A stretch of 39,035 nucleotides of DNA, taken from positions 1-39,035 of the forward strand of contig JAIPFU010000004.1 of assembly GCA_021736505.1 (NCBI GenBank), written 5' to 3'. Positions 7,767 to 16,400 of this stretch are shown one piece after another; within the stretch, counting starts at the first letter, position 1, and each line of letters begins with the position of its first letter. The stretch comes from Spirochaetia bacterium. GTDB taxonomy: Bacteria; Spirochaetota; Spirochaetia; PWKH01. The notes under the pieces were generated by a model, which worked only from the letters and a program-made list of their open reading frames with translations, had not been told where the DNA came from and did no database searches. The position numbers and the translations under genes are program-made.

Positions 7767-8648
7767 CTAAGCATGCCCAGGATTGAAGGGAGTAAATCCC
7801 TCTCCTATCACTTCATGGGCGGGGGATATAATCATAAAGGCATCCGGATCAATATGCCGAACGATATGAGTAACCCGACTGACCTTGCGGTTTTTCACCA
7901 CTGCCATGATGATGTTTTTGTTATTATCAGTATACATCCCCCGAGCTTGAATGGCGGTACCGCCGAGCCCTTCACTGTGAAGCAGCTCATACCGTATCTC
8001 ATCATACTTATCACTTATAATATAGGCCATTTTAGCATAATTCAGGCCGCTGGTAATCAAATTTATAACCTGTCCAGTGGAATAGAGGGTTATAACAGCG
8101 AATAATGCACTCTCAACCCCAAAAACAAAACCGGAGAGCAGAATAATAAGTCCGTCAACCAGCATCAGAGATGTCCCCAGAGGTATCTTTGTATAATGCT
8201 GAACAACCTGAGCGAGGATATCTGTACCGCCAGTGTTAGAACCTCCCTTCATGACCACACCGAGGCCTATTCCCGAAAGGACTCCTCCGAAAAGGGCTGA
8301 TAAAAGAATATCCGTTCTGTCGGCATAGGGGAGAATTCCTTGGTACCCTATGCTTTGTCCTAGTATTGAAACGGATAGAGAGAGTATAAGTGTTCCAAAA
8401 AGGGATCTGAAACCGTAACGTTTGCCAAAAATCAGCAGCCCAAGAAAAAAAATGGGAATACTCATCAACAGAATCAGCAGGCCAGTATCTGCTGCCGTAA
8501 GGTGATAGAGAATTATTGCCAAACCGCTGACCCCTCCAGCGGCAATTTTTGCCGGACCCAGAAATAAAACAATTCCTAAGGCTGTTACGACTGAACCAGC
8601 CGTAATCATAGCATATTCAATGACGGAAGAAATATATGATCTATTCAT
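7767..8648 (-). CDS. YitT family membrane protein with DUF2179 domain
   Basis: Integral inner-membrane protein of 293 residues. The N-terminal 200 residues contain five to six hydrophobic helices, with the family signature GPAKIAAGGVSGLAIIL near residue 30 and KGGSNTGGTDILAQVV near 133. The last 75 residues (YELLHSEGLGGTAIQARGMYT to the end) form the soluble DUF2179 domain found in YitT/YpjC-like proteins. The molecular function of the family is not established. Start ATG 8648 has AGGAACTG upstream. Confidence 0.9.
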   Translation of the reverse strand: MNRSYISSVIEYAMITAGSVVTALGIVLFLGPAKIAAGGVSGLAIILYHLTAADTGLLILLMSIPIFFLGLLIFGKRYGFRSLFGTLILSLSVSILGQSIGYQGILPYADRTDILLSALFGGVLSGIGLGVVMKGGSNTGGTDILAQVVQHYTKIPLGTSLMLVDGLIILLSGFVFGVESALFAVITLYSTGQVINLITSGLNYAKMAYIISDKYDEIRYELLHSEGLGGTAIQARGMYTDNNKNIIMAVVKNRKVSRVTHIVRHIDPDAFMIISPAHEVIGEGFTPFNPGHA

Positions 8649-8729
8649 AACAGTTCCTTACAAGTATAGGGATACATAACGAGATATACTAAGTTCTTAA
8701 CATGTTACATGAAGCATTTCAACAGCATT

Positions 8730-9212
8730 TTAGTGTAGATGTGTATTAAGTTGTTTAGTAAGGAATGAATCAAAAAGGTCGGCAAACGCCTTCACTTCTT
8801 TTGATGTGAAGGCGTTATTTCCGCCGTGAGCACCGTCCCCGGCAAATTGGCGATATTCGCCCATCATCTTTCTGATGGATACACGCTCCCGAATGTTTGA
8901 TTCAGTATAGAGGTTTCCACGATCGTCCATACAGACCGCTCCAGCTTCAACACAGCGCTCCATGAGGTAGATGTCTCGGGAGCATACAATATCCCCTGCT
9001 TTCACATGCTGCGCAATATAACGATCCGCTTCGTCATCACCCTGCTCCACCACCACCATTTGCACCTTTTCATTTTCCTTTACTGGTAGAGCTCTATCCG
9101 CTACAAGAATAACTGGGAGACCGGTCCTGTCTCCGGCACGCAGCGCAATATCCCTTAGTTGCCGTGGGAAGCCATCTCCGTCAATCCATATTGCCATACT
9201 TTTCGTGTTCAT
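8730..9212 (-). CDS. YaiI/YqxD (UPF0178) family protein, divergent
   Basis: A 160-residue PIN-like-fold protein of the UPF0178 family. The N-terminal strand and loop, usually DADACPV, read here IWIDGDGFPRQLRDIA; the acidic residues are kept but the cysteine is lost. Other family blocks are present: QGDDEADRYIAQHVKAGDIVCSRDIYLMERCVEAGAVCMDDRG and a C-terminal FADLFDSFL. The family role is unknown (a nuclease activity is often proposed from the fold). It starts 8 nt after the manA stop on the same strand, so the two are probably one transcript. ATG 9212 has GGAG about 13 nt upstream; an internal ATG five codons later is possible. Confidence 0.82.
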   Translation of the reverse strand: MNTKSMAIWIDGDGFPRQLRDIALRAGDRTGLPVILVADRALPVKENEKVQMVVVEQGDDEADRYIAQHVKAGDIVCSRDIYLMERCVEAGAVCMDDRGNLYTESNIRERVSIRKMMGEYRQFAGDGAHGGNNAFTSKEVKAFADLFDSFLTKQLNTHLH

Positions 9213-9220
9213 ACGTTTAC

Positions 9221-10588
9221 TTACACTCCGCTCTTTTGATCCGGGACAGTTTTTTCGACAGCATAATCAGCAGGTATGGCGGCAAAGAAAATATCACCGG
9301 TACAAGTACAGGTGTATTGTTTTATATCTGCTGGAATTACCAGGGATTCTCCTTTCTGGAAAACTTTCTCTACGCTCCTCTTTTTTTCTTCATCACGATA
9401 CGAAAAACGAGCTTCCCCCGTCATAACGATAGCCAGTTCGATGCTGCGACGACCTTGGACACTAAAGCTGGAAGAGCTGCAGCGTCGCAGGGAAAAATCA
9501 TTCGCTGGAGTCTTATAGGAATAAAGGGTCCCGGATTTGATCTCACATGGGGCAGCTTTCAGACTTTCTTTAGCACCGCCCCTGTAATGAAGAATCTCCA
9601 TTAGCTCGGCAGTATCGATATATTTTTCCGTCAGTCCGCCGCGAAGGACATTGTCCGAGTTTGCCATAAGCTCAACTCCCAAGCCATGTATGTAGGCATG
9701 GAGTTCTCCTGCGGGCTGATAAAGAGCTTCTCCGGGCTGCAGATGGATAACATTCAGATAGAGTGGAGCCAGAGCTCCTATGTCCTGTGGATATTCCCGA
9801 TGAAGCTGCATCACCAGTGAGAACGGGCAGGCGGGATCATCCTCCATAAGCTCTTTTTTCTCTATATACCCGCATATTTCTTCTACTGTGAGATCCGCTT
9901 TATTTTTAGGCAGGCTCAGAAGTCGTTCAATAAGCTTGCGGTAGCGTTCTTCTTCGGGGATCCCGCGGTCCTGAACCAGAGGTCTCAGATACATCAAATA
10001 CCAGTGAGACCCGGTTTTCATGAAGAGATCATCTATAGTTTTAAGATCGCGGAAGCCGCACATTGCGGTAAATGGGCTAACTGCACAGAGTATTTCCGGT
10101 TTATGGTTTTTGTCTTTGTAGGACCGATTGAAGGCATCCAATGGAATCCCCTGCTTGTTTTCCCGTTCAAACCCTTTTTCAGCCTGTTCCTTATTGGGGT
10201 GACACTGTATGGACAAGGGCTTCTCAATGGCAAGAACTTTGAAGAGAAAGGGAAGATCTTTGATTCCACTCCCCTGAGAATCTTCACCGCCCCACTGTTT
10301 CGGATTACGTTTCAAGAGACTGTCCAAACGAATTGTCTGCTGAGCACATTCGGAAGCGGAAGCATCAGCAGGTATATTCCCAGAGTTTTGCTCTGAAACT
10401 GCAAAAATTTCTTTATCCCCTTCTGGTATAATGACTTCTCCTTGGCCTTTAGGATGTGTACCCATCCACAGTTCGGCGAAGGGAGCTTTTTCCGGATTTT
10501 CCTGCCCGATTAGTTCAGGTATATGAACTGCGGAACCCCAGGCGTATTGTTGTACAATGCTCTTTAATCTGTATATATTCATAGGCAT
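9221..10588 (-). CDS. manA: mannose-6-phosphate isomerase, class I
   Basis: Zinc enzyme interconverting mannose 6-phosphate and fructose 6-phosphate in the cytoplasm. The 455 residues start with the family-typical YRLKSIVQQYAWGS and contain the zinc-binding SIQCHPNKEQAEKGFE (about 130), DKNHKPEILCAVSPFTAMCGFR (about 160), and the catalytic block GEALYQPAGELHAYIHGLGVELMANSDNVLRGGLT (about 290). Between residues 70 and 110 there is a loosely conserved insert (EQNSGNIPADASASECAQQ). Two in-frame ATGs (10588 and 10582) open the gene; neither has a ribosome site, and a promoter-like pair ends one base before the first, so 10582 could be the first base of a leaderless mRNA. Followed 8 nt later by the YaiI-like gene. 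Confidence 0.95.
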   Translation of the reverse strand: MPMNIYRLKSIVQQYAWGSAVHIPELIGQENPEKAPFAELWMGTHPKGQGEVIIPEGDKEIFAVSEQNSGNIPADASASECAQQTIRLDSLLKRNPKQWGGEDSQGSGIKDLPFLFKVLAIEKPLSIQCHPNKEQAEKGFERENKQGIPLDAFNRSYKDKNHKPEILCAVSPFTAMCGFRDLKTIDDLFMKTGSHWYLMYLRPLVQDRGIPEEERYRKLIERLLSLPKNKADLTVEEICGYIEKKELMEDDPACPFSLVMQLHREYPQDIGALAPLYLNVIHLQPGEALYQPAGELHAYIHGLGVELMANSDNVLRGGLTEKYIDTAELMEILHYRGGAKESLKAAPCEIKSGTLYSYKTPANDFSLRRCSSSSFSVQGRRSIELAIVMTGEARFSYRDEEKKRSVEKVFQKGESLVIPADIKQYTCTCTGDIFFAAIPADYAVEKTVPDQKSGV

Positions 10589-10617
10589 AGTCTATAATTA
10601 AGTGAAAAAGTGGTCAA
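10589..10617 (-). promoter_or_regulatory. promoter-like pair directly at the manA start
   Basis: On the minus strand TTGACC (10617-10612), a 17-bp spacer and TAGACT (10594-10589) form a sigma-70-like promoter. A start point 7 nt after the -10 box falls on the A of the second ATG (10582), which predicts a leaderless manA mRNA and agrees with the missing Shine-Dalgarno sequence. Confidence 0.5.
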
Positions 10618-10699
10618 TCATTTATGGGAAACAGTTGAAAATTTTACGGTTTTCTGAAAAAGTAGGATAAGATCAAGACTATGTTAAGGAGCATGTTTC

Positions 10700-12355
10700 A
10701 TGAACTATTCCCCTCTTCAAAAAGATCGATACACGTACAAGCCCAAGCTGCCTAGGATTTTCAGGCAGGATATCCATAATGTGGTACCGGTGTCCGGGAA
10801 AGCCACGGATGCGGCCTCAGACCAGGTTGAACTGAAGAAGCTTTTTCCGAATACCTACGGTATGCCGATTGTTTCGTTTGATTCAGGACAGAATACTGCT
10901 ATTTCTAAAAAGGTGAAGGTTGGAGTTATTCTTTCCGGCGGACAAGCGCCGGGCGGGCATAATGTGATTGCCGGTATTTTCGATGCGTTGAAAAATGCCA
11001 ATAAAGATTCTGTGCTTTACGGCTTCCGGGGCGGCCCTTCAGGAATTTTGGATGATGACGCAGTGGAGATTACCAGTGATTTTATTGATGAGTATCGGAA
11101 CACAGGCGGTTTTGATATCATAGGTTCCGGAAGGACAAAACTTGAGACTGAGGAGCAGTTTGACCGCTGTGTTGAGGTTTGCCATCAACGTGAAATTGAT
11201 GCGCTGGTTGTTATTGGCGGAGACGATTCTAATACCAATGCTGCGGTTCTGGCTGAATATTTTAAGAACGCAAACGCAGGTATTGCGGTTATTGGGGCGC
11301 CTAAAACGATTGACGGTGATTTAAAGAATGAGCATATCGAGGTCTCTTTCGGTTTTGATACGGCTGTAAAAACCTATTCTGAACTGATCGGTAATATTGA
11401 AAGGGATGCAAATTCTGCAAAAAAATATTGGCATTTTATTAAACTCATGGGGCGCAGCGCTTCACATATCTGCTTGGAATGCGCACTGCAGACACAGCCC
11501 ACTACAGCAATCATTTCCGAAGAAGTTGCGGAAAAAAAGCAGACACTTGCTCAGATTGTGGATGACCTTGTTGAAAAGGTTGTATACCGCAGCAAACAGG
11601 GAGAGAATTTTGGTGTTGTGCTGGTTCCAGAGGGGCTGATCGAATTCATCCCTGAGATGAATATCCTTATCGGCGATTTGAATGACCTCTTGGCGGAGCA
11701 TGCGGATGTATTTTCTCAACTAAAAACTTCTGTTGATAAAATTGAATGGGTAACTGAAAAACTGCAAGGTGATGACAGAAAGGTATTTTCCTCCCTGCCT
11801 CAGAATATCCAGCTGCAGCTTTTAATGGATAGAGACCCCCATGGCAACGTGCAGGTCTCTCGGATTGAGACTGAAAAACTGCTTATTGAAATGGTTACAG
11901 AAAAACTGGATGCTTTACAGGAAAATGGTAATTATACTGGTAAATTCAGTACCCAGCATCACTTTTTCGGCTATGAGGGACGATGCGCCTTCCCTTCAAA
12001 CTTTGATGCTGACTACTGTTATTCCTTGGGCTACAATGCTTTTATGCTGATAGCTTCGGGACTGACTGGATATATCTCATCTGTTACAAATCTTTCTGCT
12101 CCTGCTGAGGAATGGAGAGCCGGCGGAATTCCCATCACCATGATGATGAATCTTGAACAGCGTCATGGAAAGAAGAAACCAGTAATCAAAAAAGCCTTGG
12201 TTGAACTGGATTCTGCACCATTTAAGACGTTCGCATCACATCGTGAAGAGTGGGCTCGGACAACTTCTTTTGTTTTCCCGGGAGCTATTCAATATTACGG
12301 ACCTGATGAAGTCTGCAACCAGCCGACCATCACTTTGAAACTGGAGCAATCATAG
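10700..12355 (+). CDS. pfp: diphosphate-fructose-6-phosphate 1-phosphotransferase (PPi-PFK)
   Basis: Glycolytic enzyme that phosphorylates fructose 6-phosphate with pyrophosphate, reversibly, in place of ATP-PFK. The 551-residue length is that of the long plant/Borrelia-type PFP. Diagnostic residues are visible: [13 protein letters not shown] near 80, [12 protein letters not shown] near 172 (Asp in place of the Gly of ATP-PFKs at GGDGS) and [24 protein letters not shown] near 200 with the Lys typical of PPi use. [26 protein letters not shown] follows near 252. AAGGAG lies 9 nt before ATG 10700. It stands alone, divergent from manA and convergent with the alcohol dehydrogenase gene. PPi-dependent glycolysis is typical of spirochaetes and other anaerobes. 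Confidence 0.96.
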   Translation: MNYSPLQKDRYTYKPKLPRIFRQDIHNVVPVSGKATDAASDQVELKKLFPNTYGMPIVSFDSGQNTAISKKVKVGVILSGGQAPGGHNVIAGIFDALKNANKDSVLYGFRGGPSGILDDDAVEITSDFIDEYRNTGGFDIIGSGRTKLETEEQFDRCVEVCHQREIDALVVIGGDDSNTNAAVLAEYFKNANAGIAVIGAPKTIDGDLKNEHIEVSFGFDTAVKTYSELIGNIERDANSAKKYWHFIKLMGRSASHICLECALQTQPTTAIISEEVAEKKQTLAQIVDDLVEKVVYRSKQGENFGVVLVPEGLIEFIPEMNILIGDLNDLLAEHADVFSQLKTSVDKIEWVTEKLQGDDRKVFSSLPQNIQLQLLMDRDPHGNVQVSRIETEKLLIEMVTEKLDALQENGNYTGKFSTQHHFFGYEGRCAFPSNFDADYCYSLGYNAFMLIASGLTGYISSVTNLSAPAEEWRAGGIPITMMMNLEQRHGKKKPVIKKALVELDSAPFKTFASHREEWARTTSFVFPGAIQYYGPDEVCNQPTITLKLEQS

Positions 12356-12404
12356 CATATCTATGTATAACCGTTTGTGAATTTTTTACAAGAAGTATTC
12401 CATC

Positions 12405-13628
12405 TTAGAAGCGTTTTTTTAGGATTTTGATGATGTCTTCGTGGTCGAGTTTGACTGGCGTGTTTTTTGTACCGCTTTTTCTTGCCACGACCTCGATGGC
12501 ATCTGCTTCTAGTCCGAAATCTGACAACCGCGGTTTTTCAAGAAGTTCCTGCCAGGAATAGAGCCTTTCCAGTAGATAATCTATACCCCGGCTAATGTGT
12601 TCATTCGAGGTTTCGGTCTTGTTATTCCAGACATCGCCGGAATCGTAAACTGCAGCTTCTCCGCTGCCCATGAGGGCTAATCCGGCATCAGCGTATTTTC
12701 TGTACGCCTCAGTTTTCCCCTGGGACAAGGCTTTATCAATTATCATCTTGCTTGATTCTGCAAGAAGCGTGCCGCAAGCAGTCCCATGAGGGATATTAAT
12801 GCTACTACCGAGAACTCCTGCTATTCCGTGTACTACTCCCAAGCCCGCATTGGCCAAGCTTATCCCAGAAATATACGCGGCATATGCCATTGATCCCCGA
12901 GCCTTCAAATCACTACCATCAGCAAGGACAAGCTCAAAATTATTACCCGCCACATTCAGGGCTTTCCGAACCAGGGAATCTGAGAAAATATTAGCATTTG
13001 AAGAAACATAGGATTCCAGCAGCTGTGTAATAGCATCAAGCCCCGAAGCTGCAGTCACACTGGGTGGACAGGAGACCATGAGTTTGGGATCAAGTACTGC
13101 AATATCCGGAATAAAATTATCATGCCTGAGAGATTTCTTGAAACCATTCAGTCCAACCTCACTGATAACTGCATTTTTTGTTGCTTCCGAACCAGTTCCT
13201 GAAGTAGTCGGAACAGTTAGCAATGGAACTCTTGACCCAGGATGCTTTTTGGTGCCAACACCTTCAAGATAATCTTTTACACTTCCTTCCATGTTTATCA
13301 TGGCAGCAGCTGCTTTGGCAGTATCGATTACACTGCCGCCGCCTATACCAATAATACACTTCAAGCCGTTTGTTCTACAGGCCTCAGCCACAGCATCCAC
13401 ATCAGCAGGGGAAGGTTCATGCTCAACAGAAAAATGTCCCACAAGAATATCATCATCCTGAAAAAGTCTTATTAAACTGTCCAGTATCCCGCTGCTTTTC
13501 AATGAGGATCCGCCGGTAATAATCCCTACTCTGTCGCAGCCTGCCTCTTTTACCATCTTTGGTAAATCAAACAATCGGTCATTCCCGAAAAGCAGTTTTG
13601 GAATTCTGGAAAAAGTATAAGCCTCCAT
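12405..13628 (-). CDS. iron-containing alcohol dehydrogenase
   Basis: Group III (Fe-ADH) NAD(P)-dependent oxidoreductase of 407 residues; would interconvert an aldehyde or ketone and an alcohol. Visible are the nucleotide-binding IGIGGGSVIDTAKAAAAM near 95, VPTTSGTGSEATKNAVIS near 138, and the metal region: GLDAITQLLESYVS near 200 and VHGIAGVLGSSINIPHGTACGTLLAE near 265. Of the usual Asp/His/His/His iron ligands the first His (motif DAxTHxxE) is Gln here, a change seen in a subset of the family that may alter the metal or the substrate. Start ATG 13628 is preceded by AAGGAG. Convergent with pfp. Substrate unknown. Confidence 0.92.
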   Translation of the reverse strand: MEAYTFSRIPKLLFGNDRLFDLPKMVKEAGCDRVGIITGGSSLKSSGILDSLIRLFQDDDILVGHFSVEHEPSPADVDAVAEACRTNGLKCIIGIGGGSVIDTAKAAAAMINMEGSVKDYLEGVGTKKHPGSRVPLLTVPTTSGTGSEATKNAVISEVGLNGFKKSLRHDNFIPDIAVLDPKLMVSCPPSVTAASGLDAITQLLESYVSSNANIFSDSLVRKALNVAGNNFELVLADGSDLKARGSMAYAAYISGISLANAGLGVVHGIAGVLGSSINIPHGTACGTLLAESSKMIIDKALSQGKTEAYRKYADAGLALMGSGEAAVYDSGDVWNNKTETSNEHISRGIDYLLERLYSWQELLEKPRLSDFGLEADAIEVVARKSGTKNTPVKLDHEDIIKILKKRF

Positions 13629-13693
13629 ACCTCGCTCCTTACATTGAAAGTTTCAGAAGATCGTATTACAGTTTCTTTGGATGAATGTATGTG

Positions 13694-13993
13694 TTAATTA
13701 AAGGATATGCCGGTAATTTTTCTCTTTTCCGGATCTCGGTTCTGTCTGAAAAGAATTCCAATATTCCCTATTACAGAGATGACATCTGATTCAGTTTTTT
13801 CAGAGATACTTGTCATGATGTTTCGTTTTTCATCTTTAAAATCAATAAACTTAACTTTTATCAGTTCATGATGAGTCAATGCGTCATCAAGCGCCGCTGT
13901 AACATCATCTGTAAGTCCGTTTTTCCCAATCATTACCACTGGTTTTAAGTTGTGTGCCTTTTTTTCCAGCATTTTCCGTTTTTTACTATCCAT
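13694..13993 (-). CDS. yhbY: YhbY family RNA-binding protein (CRM domain)
   Basis: A 99-residue single CRM-domain protein; E. coli YhbY associates with pre-50S ribosomal subunits. Family signature: KKRKMLEKKAHNLKPVVMIGKNGLTDDVTAALDDALTHHELIKVKF at 3-50 (contains the GxxG RNA-binding loop as GKNG), then an SEKTESDVISVIGNIGILFRQN C-terminal block. Length is normal. Start ATG 13993 has no clear ribosome site; a TATATA stretch lies 6 nt before it, so a leaderless start is possible. It follows 65 nt upstream of the alcohol dehydrogenase gene on the same strand. Confidence 0.92.
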   Translation of the reverse strand: MDSKKRKMLEKKAHNLKPVVMIGKNGLTDDVTAALDDALTHHELIKVKFIDFKDEKRNIMTSISEKTESDVISVIGNIGILFRQNRDPEKRKITGISFN

Positions 13994-14174
13994 AGCTTAT
14001 ATATACCATAAAATGGATAGAATTCATATCCCCGGCAAATGAAAATATGCAGAGGAACTGTATTTAGACGAATTATCTCTTCAGATTCTCCGTCATTCGT
14101 TTTTCCGTCATCCGTCTTGAATTTTCGGGATATTAGTCTGCACTCAGAAGGCACAAACAGCAGGGATAAGGCAG

Positions 14175-14211
14175 GTATACAGCTTCAAAATCACTGACTA
14201 AAGCTGTATAC
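14175..14211. repeat. 11-bp perfect inverted repeat, possible terminator
   Basis: GTATACAGCTT (14175-14185) and AAGCTGTATAC (14201-14211) pair perfectly around a 15-nt loop, 38 nt after the stop codon of the minus-strand acyl-CoA synthetase gene. No T-run follows on either strand. Confidence 0.5.
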
Positions 14212-14248
14212 CCTTAAGCAATTCTTCGCGGTTCTTTTTTTAGCCGCC

Positions 14249-15985
14249 CTACTTGTATTCCTGGGCATATTTGAAGCGCTTAATTTTCTTCGTTGTAGTC
14301 ATCTCCATCGGTTCTTTCAGAACATGGATTTTGGATATTCGTTTATAAGGAAGCATATGCTTATTCACATCTTCAATAATTTCGTTCATACGCTTTTCAA
14401 CTTGCTCATCCAGCTCTTTTCCGCTGTACTGCTTCTTCATCTTATCCATATAGGCTTCATCTGGATAAATAAGAGCCTGAATGCCTTCAGTTTTCTGCCT
14501 TTTATCAAGAAGATAGCCAAGCACAAGAATCTGATCAATCTCTTCATATAGCTGAAACATATCCTCAATGGCCTCAGGAAATACATTTTTCCCGCCTTCA
14601 GTAACAATTAGAGACTTCTTTCTCCCTGTGAGATAGAGGTAGTTCTCTCTATCCAGATATCCTACATCTCCTGTGTACAACCAACGATCCTCGGTAAGAA
14701 CCTCTTCAGTGGCTTCCTTATTCCTGTAGTATCCCTGCATAACCATAGGACCTTTCACAGCAATTTCACCAATTTGACGTTCATCCGGGTCCATAATTTT
14801 CATTTCCACCCTGGGTACTACCTTCCCTACGGAGGCTTCCTTATATGCATAAATCGGGTTAAGCGTTAGAATCGGTGATGTTTCAGTTAGACCATATCCC
14901 TGTACAAAATCAATTCCCAGTTGATTGAAAAGCTTAAAGGTAGATGACGGAAGAGGGCCGCCGCCGCAAATGCAAATTCTATTCGTGTCCAAAGAGATCT
15001 TCTTCAAAATCCCCGAGAACATCTTCTTACCTGGATTCTTTCCCGTAAGTTTTTTTATGGTTCCGCTGATGCTCATGAGAAAACGAATAAGCCCGTATAC
15101 CAGAATACCCTTCTCTTTGATACCATTCATGACACCCTTTATCAATTTGTTGAAAAGCATCGGAACCCCAAGAAACATGGTTATTTTACCTTTTTCAAGA
15201 TCCTTGAATATCTGCTTAATTACCAGTTTCTTACCGAAGACCAGTTCAGCACCAACAGAAATACTCTCTATAAAAACCGCCAGCATCGTATATGAATGGT
15301 GGATCGGCAGGAGTGCATAAAAAACATCATCAGGATATAAATTCATATTTGCCTGGGCAAGGTAACAGTCACTTACAAGATTCTGATGAGTCAGCATAAC
15401 CCCCTTTGGTGTTCCTGTAGTTCCAGATGTATATAGAATGGCGGCTAAATCATTCTCTACAGGCATTTTACGGTCCAGGTACTTTTTCTGACGCTTTTGC
15501 AGTATGTAGTCATCCCCTCCCTTTTCCAGACATATTTTCTCCTCAAGTTCTGTATTTTTCCCCACTAGATCCTTTTTTTCCTGATCCACAAAAAGAATCT
15601 TCACGGACGAGAATTTCATCAAGTTGTCCATCTCCTCGGGAGTAAGCTGATAATCAAGAGGAACAACCACAGCACCGGCATAAAGAACTGCCAAATAGGC
15701 TAAAGCCCATTCAGGACTGTTTTTTCCAGTGACAGCAACTTTGTCTCCGGGTTTAACACCCTTTCCAACCAAATAATTCGATATTTCCAGAATTGCATCC
15801 TGAGATTCCTTATAGGTAAGTTCAAAATTTTCCGGAGAAAATGCAGTGAAACACCTGTTTTCAGGATATCGTTCAACAGTAATATTAAACATCTCCGGCA
15901 GAGTCGGCCATTCACCGGTAATAAAATCTTTTTTAAACTCATCCAGAAATTTCCAAGGGGTCTGAGAATCCTTTGTTCTTGCCAT
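14249..15985 (-). CDS. AMP-dependent long-chain acyl-CoA synthetase
   Basis: ANL-superfamily adenylating enzyme of 578 residues, paralogous to the one at 434-2086. Motifs in order: ATP loop AILYTSGTTGTPKGVMLTHQN near 186, GYGLTETSPILTLNP near 360, TGD in DRWLYTGDVGYLDRENYLYLTGRKKSLIVTEGGKNVFPEAIEDMF near 440-480, and the C-terminal lysine region MTTTKKIKRFKYAQEYK. The N-terminus has a fatty-acyl-synthetase-like start (FKKDFITGEWPTLPEMFN). A strong ribosome site (GAGGAGG) precedes ATG 15985. It is separated by 415 bp from the divergent folC gene. Substrate chain length cannot be told. Confidence 0.9.
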   Translation of the reverse strand: MARTKDSQTPWKFLDEFKKDFITGEWPTLPEMFNITVERYPENRCFTAFSPENFELTYKESQDAILEISNYLVGKGVKPGDKVAVTGKNSPEWALAYLAVLYAGAVVVPLDYQLTPEEMDNLMKFSSVKILFVDQEKKDLVGKNTELEEKICLEKGGDDYILQKRQKKYLDRKMPVENDLAAILYTSGTTGTPKGVMLTHQNLVSDCYLAQANMNLYPDDVFYALLPIHHSYTMLAVFIESISVGAELVFGKKLVIKQIFKDLEKGKITMFLGVPMLFNKLIKGVMNGIKEKGILVYGLIRFLMSISGTIKKLTGKNPGKKMFSGILKKISLDTNRICICGGGPLPSSTFKLFNQLGIDFVQGYGLTETSPILTLNPIYAYKEASVGKVVPRVEMKIMDPDERQIGEIAVKGPMVMQGYYRNKEATEEVLTEDRWLYTGDVGYLDRENYLYLTGRKKSLIVTEGGKNVFPEAIEDMFQLYEEIDQILVLGYLLDKRQKTEGIQALIYPDEAYMDKMKKQYSGKELDEQVEKRMNEIIEDVNKHMLPYKRISKIHVLKEPMEMTTTKKIKRFKYAQEYK

Positions 15986-16400
15986 GTTTCCTCCTCAGGG
16001 GACTTTGATCACACTCTTAAATTCAAACTGAATCTTATTTCTAAATCCATCAATTAAGCTTGATAACGCTTAAAACCAAGCTGCAATCCAGATTTACGAA
16101 AACAGAGAAACAAGCAAAGTCATACAGCTTTCTGAACCGCTGATCACCAGCAGTTTTCATTCATTTTTTTATTTACACTTTGAACTATACTGTAATTTAT
16201 TCTATGAGAATGCGCAAGTTAAAACTCAATATAATACAGTATAAAAATTATGAGTTTTATACGATGGATATCAGTAAATTGGTTCTCTAAATAGGTTCAA
16301 ACTTTTCAGTAACGTATATATCATAAATCAGTCCTAAAATACTGGTAAAGAAGAAAATGATAATTGACCAAGATTTTAAGCTGTACTAAAGTTAAAAGCC
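15986..16400. other. 415-bp divergent intergenic region, no gene seen
   Basis: AT-rich region between the acyl-CoA synthetase (minus) and folC (plus) genes. It holds two nested inverted repeats: TATACTGTA at 16186-16194 with TACAGTATA at 16235-16243, and AAAACTCA at 16221-16228 with TGAGTTTT at 16251-16258. Each TATACT can act as a -10 box, one on each strand, but good -35 boxes are not visible. I see no ORF with coding character. Confidence 0.6.
16364..16392 (+). promoter_or_regulatory. folC: promoter-like pair directly before folC
   Basis: TTGACC (16364-16369), a 17-bp spacer and TAAAGT (16387-16392) precede the folC ATG by 8 nt. With a normal start point the mRNA would begin at or 1-2 nt before the ATG, in line with the absence of a Shine-Dalgarno sequence. 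Confidence 0.45.

Noticed and set aside
10004..10396. 130-codon plus-strand ORF antisense to manA
   Set aside because: It is a shadow of the well-supported manA frame, without a ribosome site or recognisable motif.
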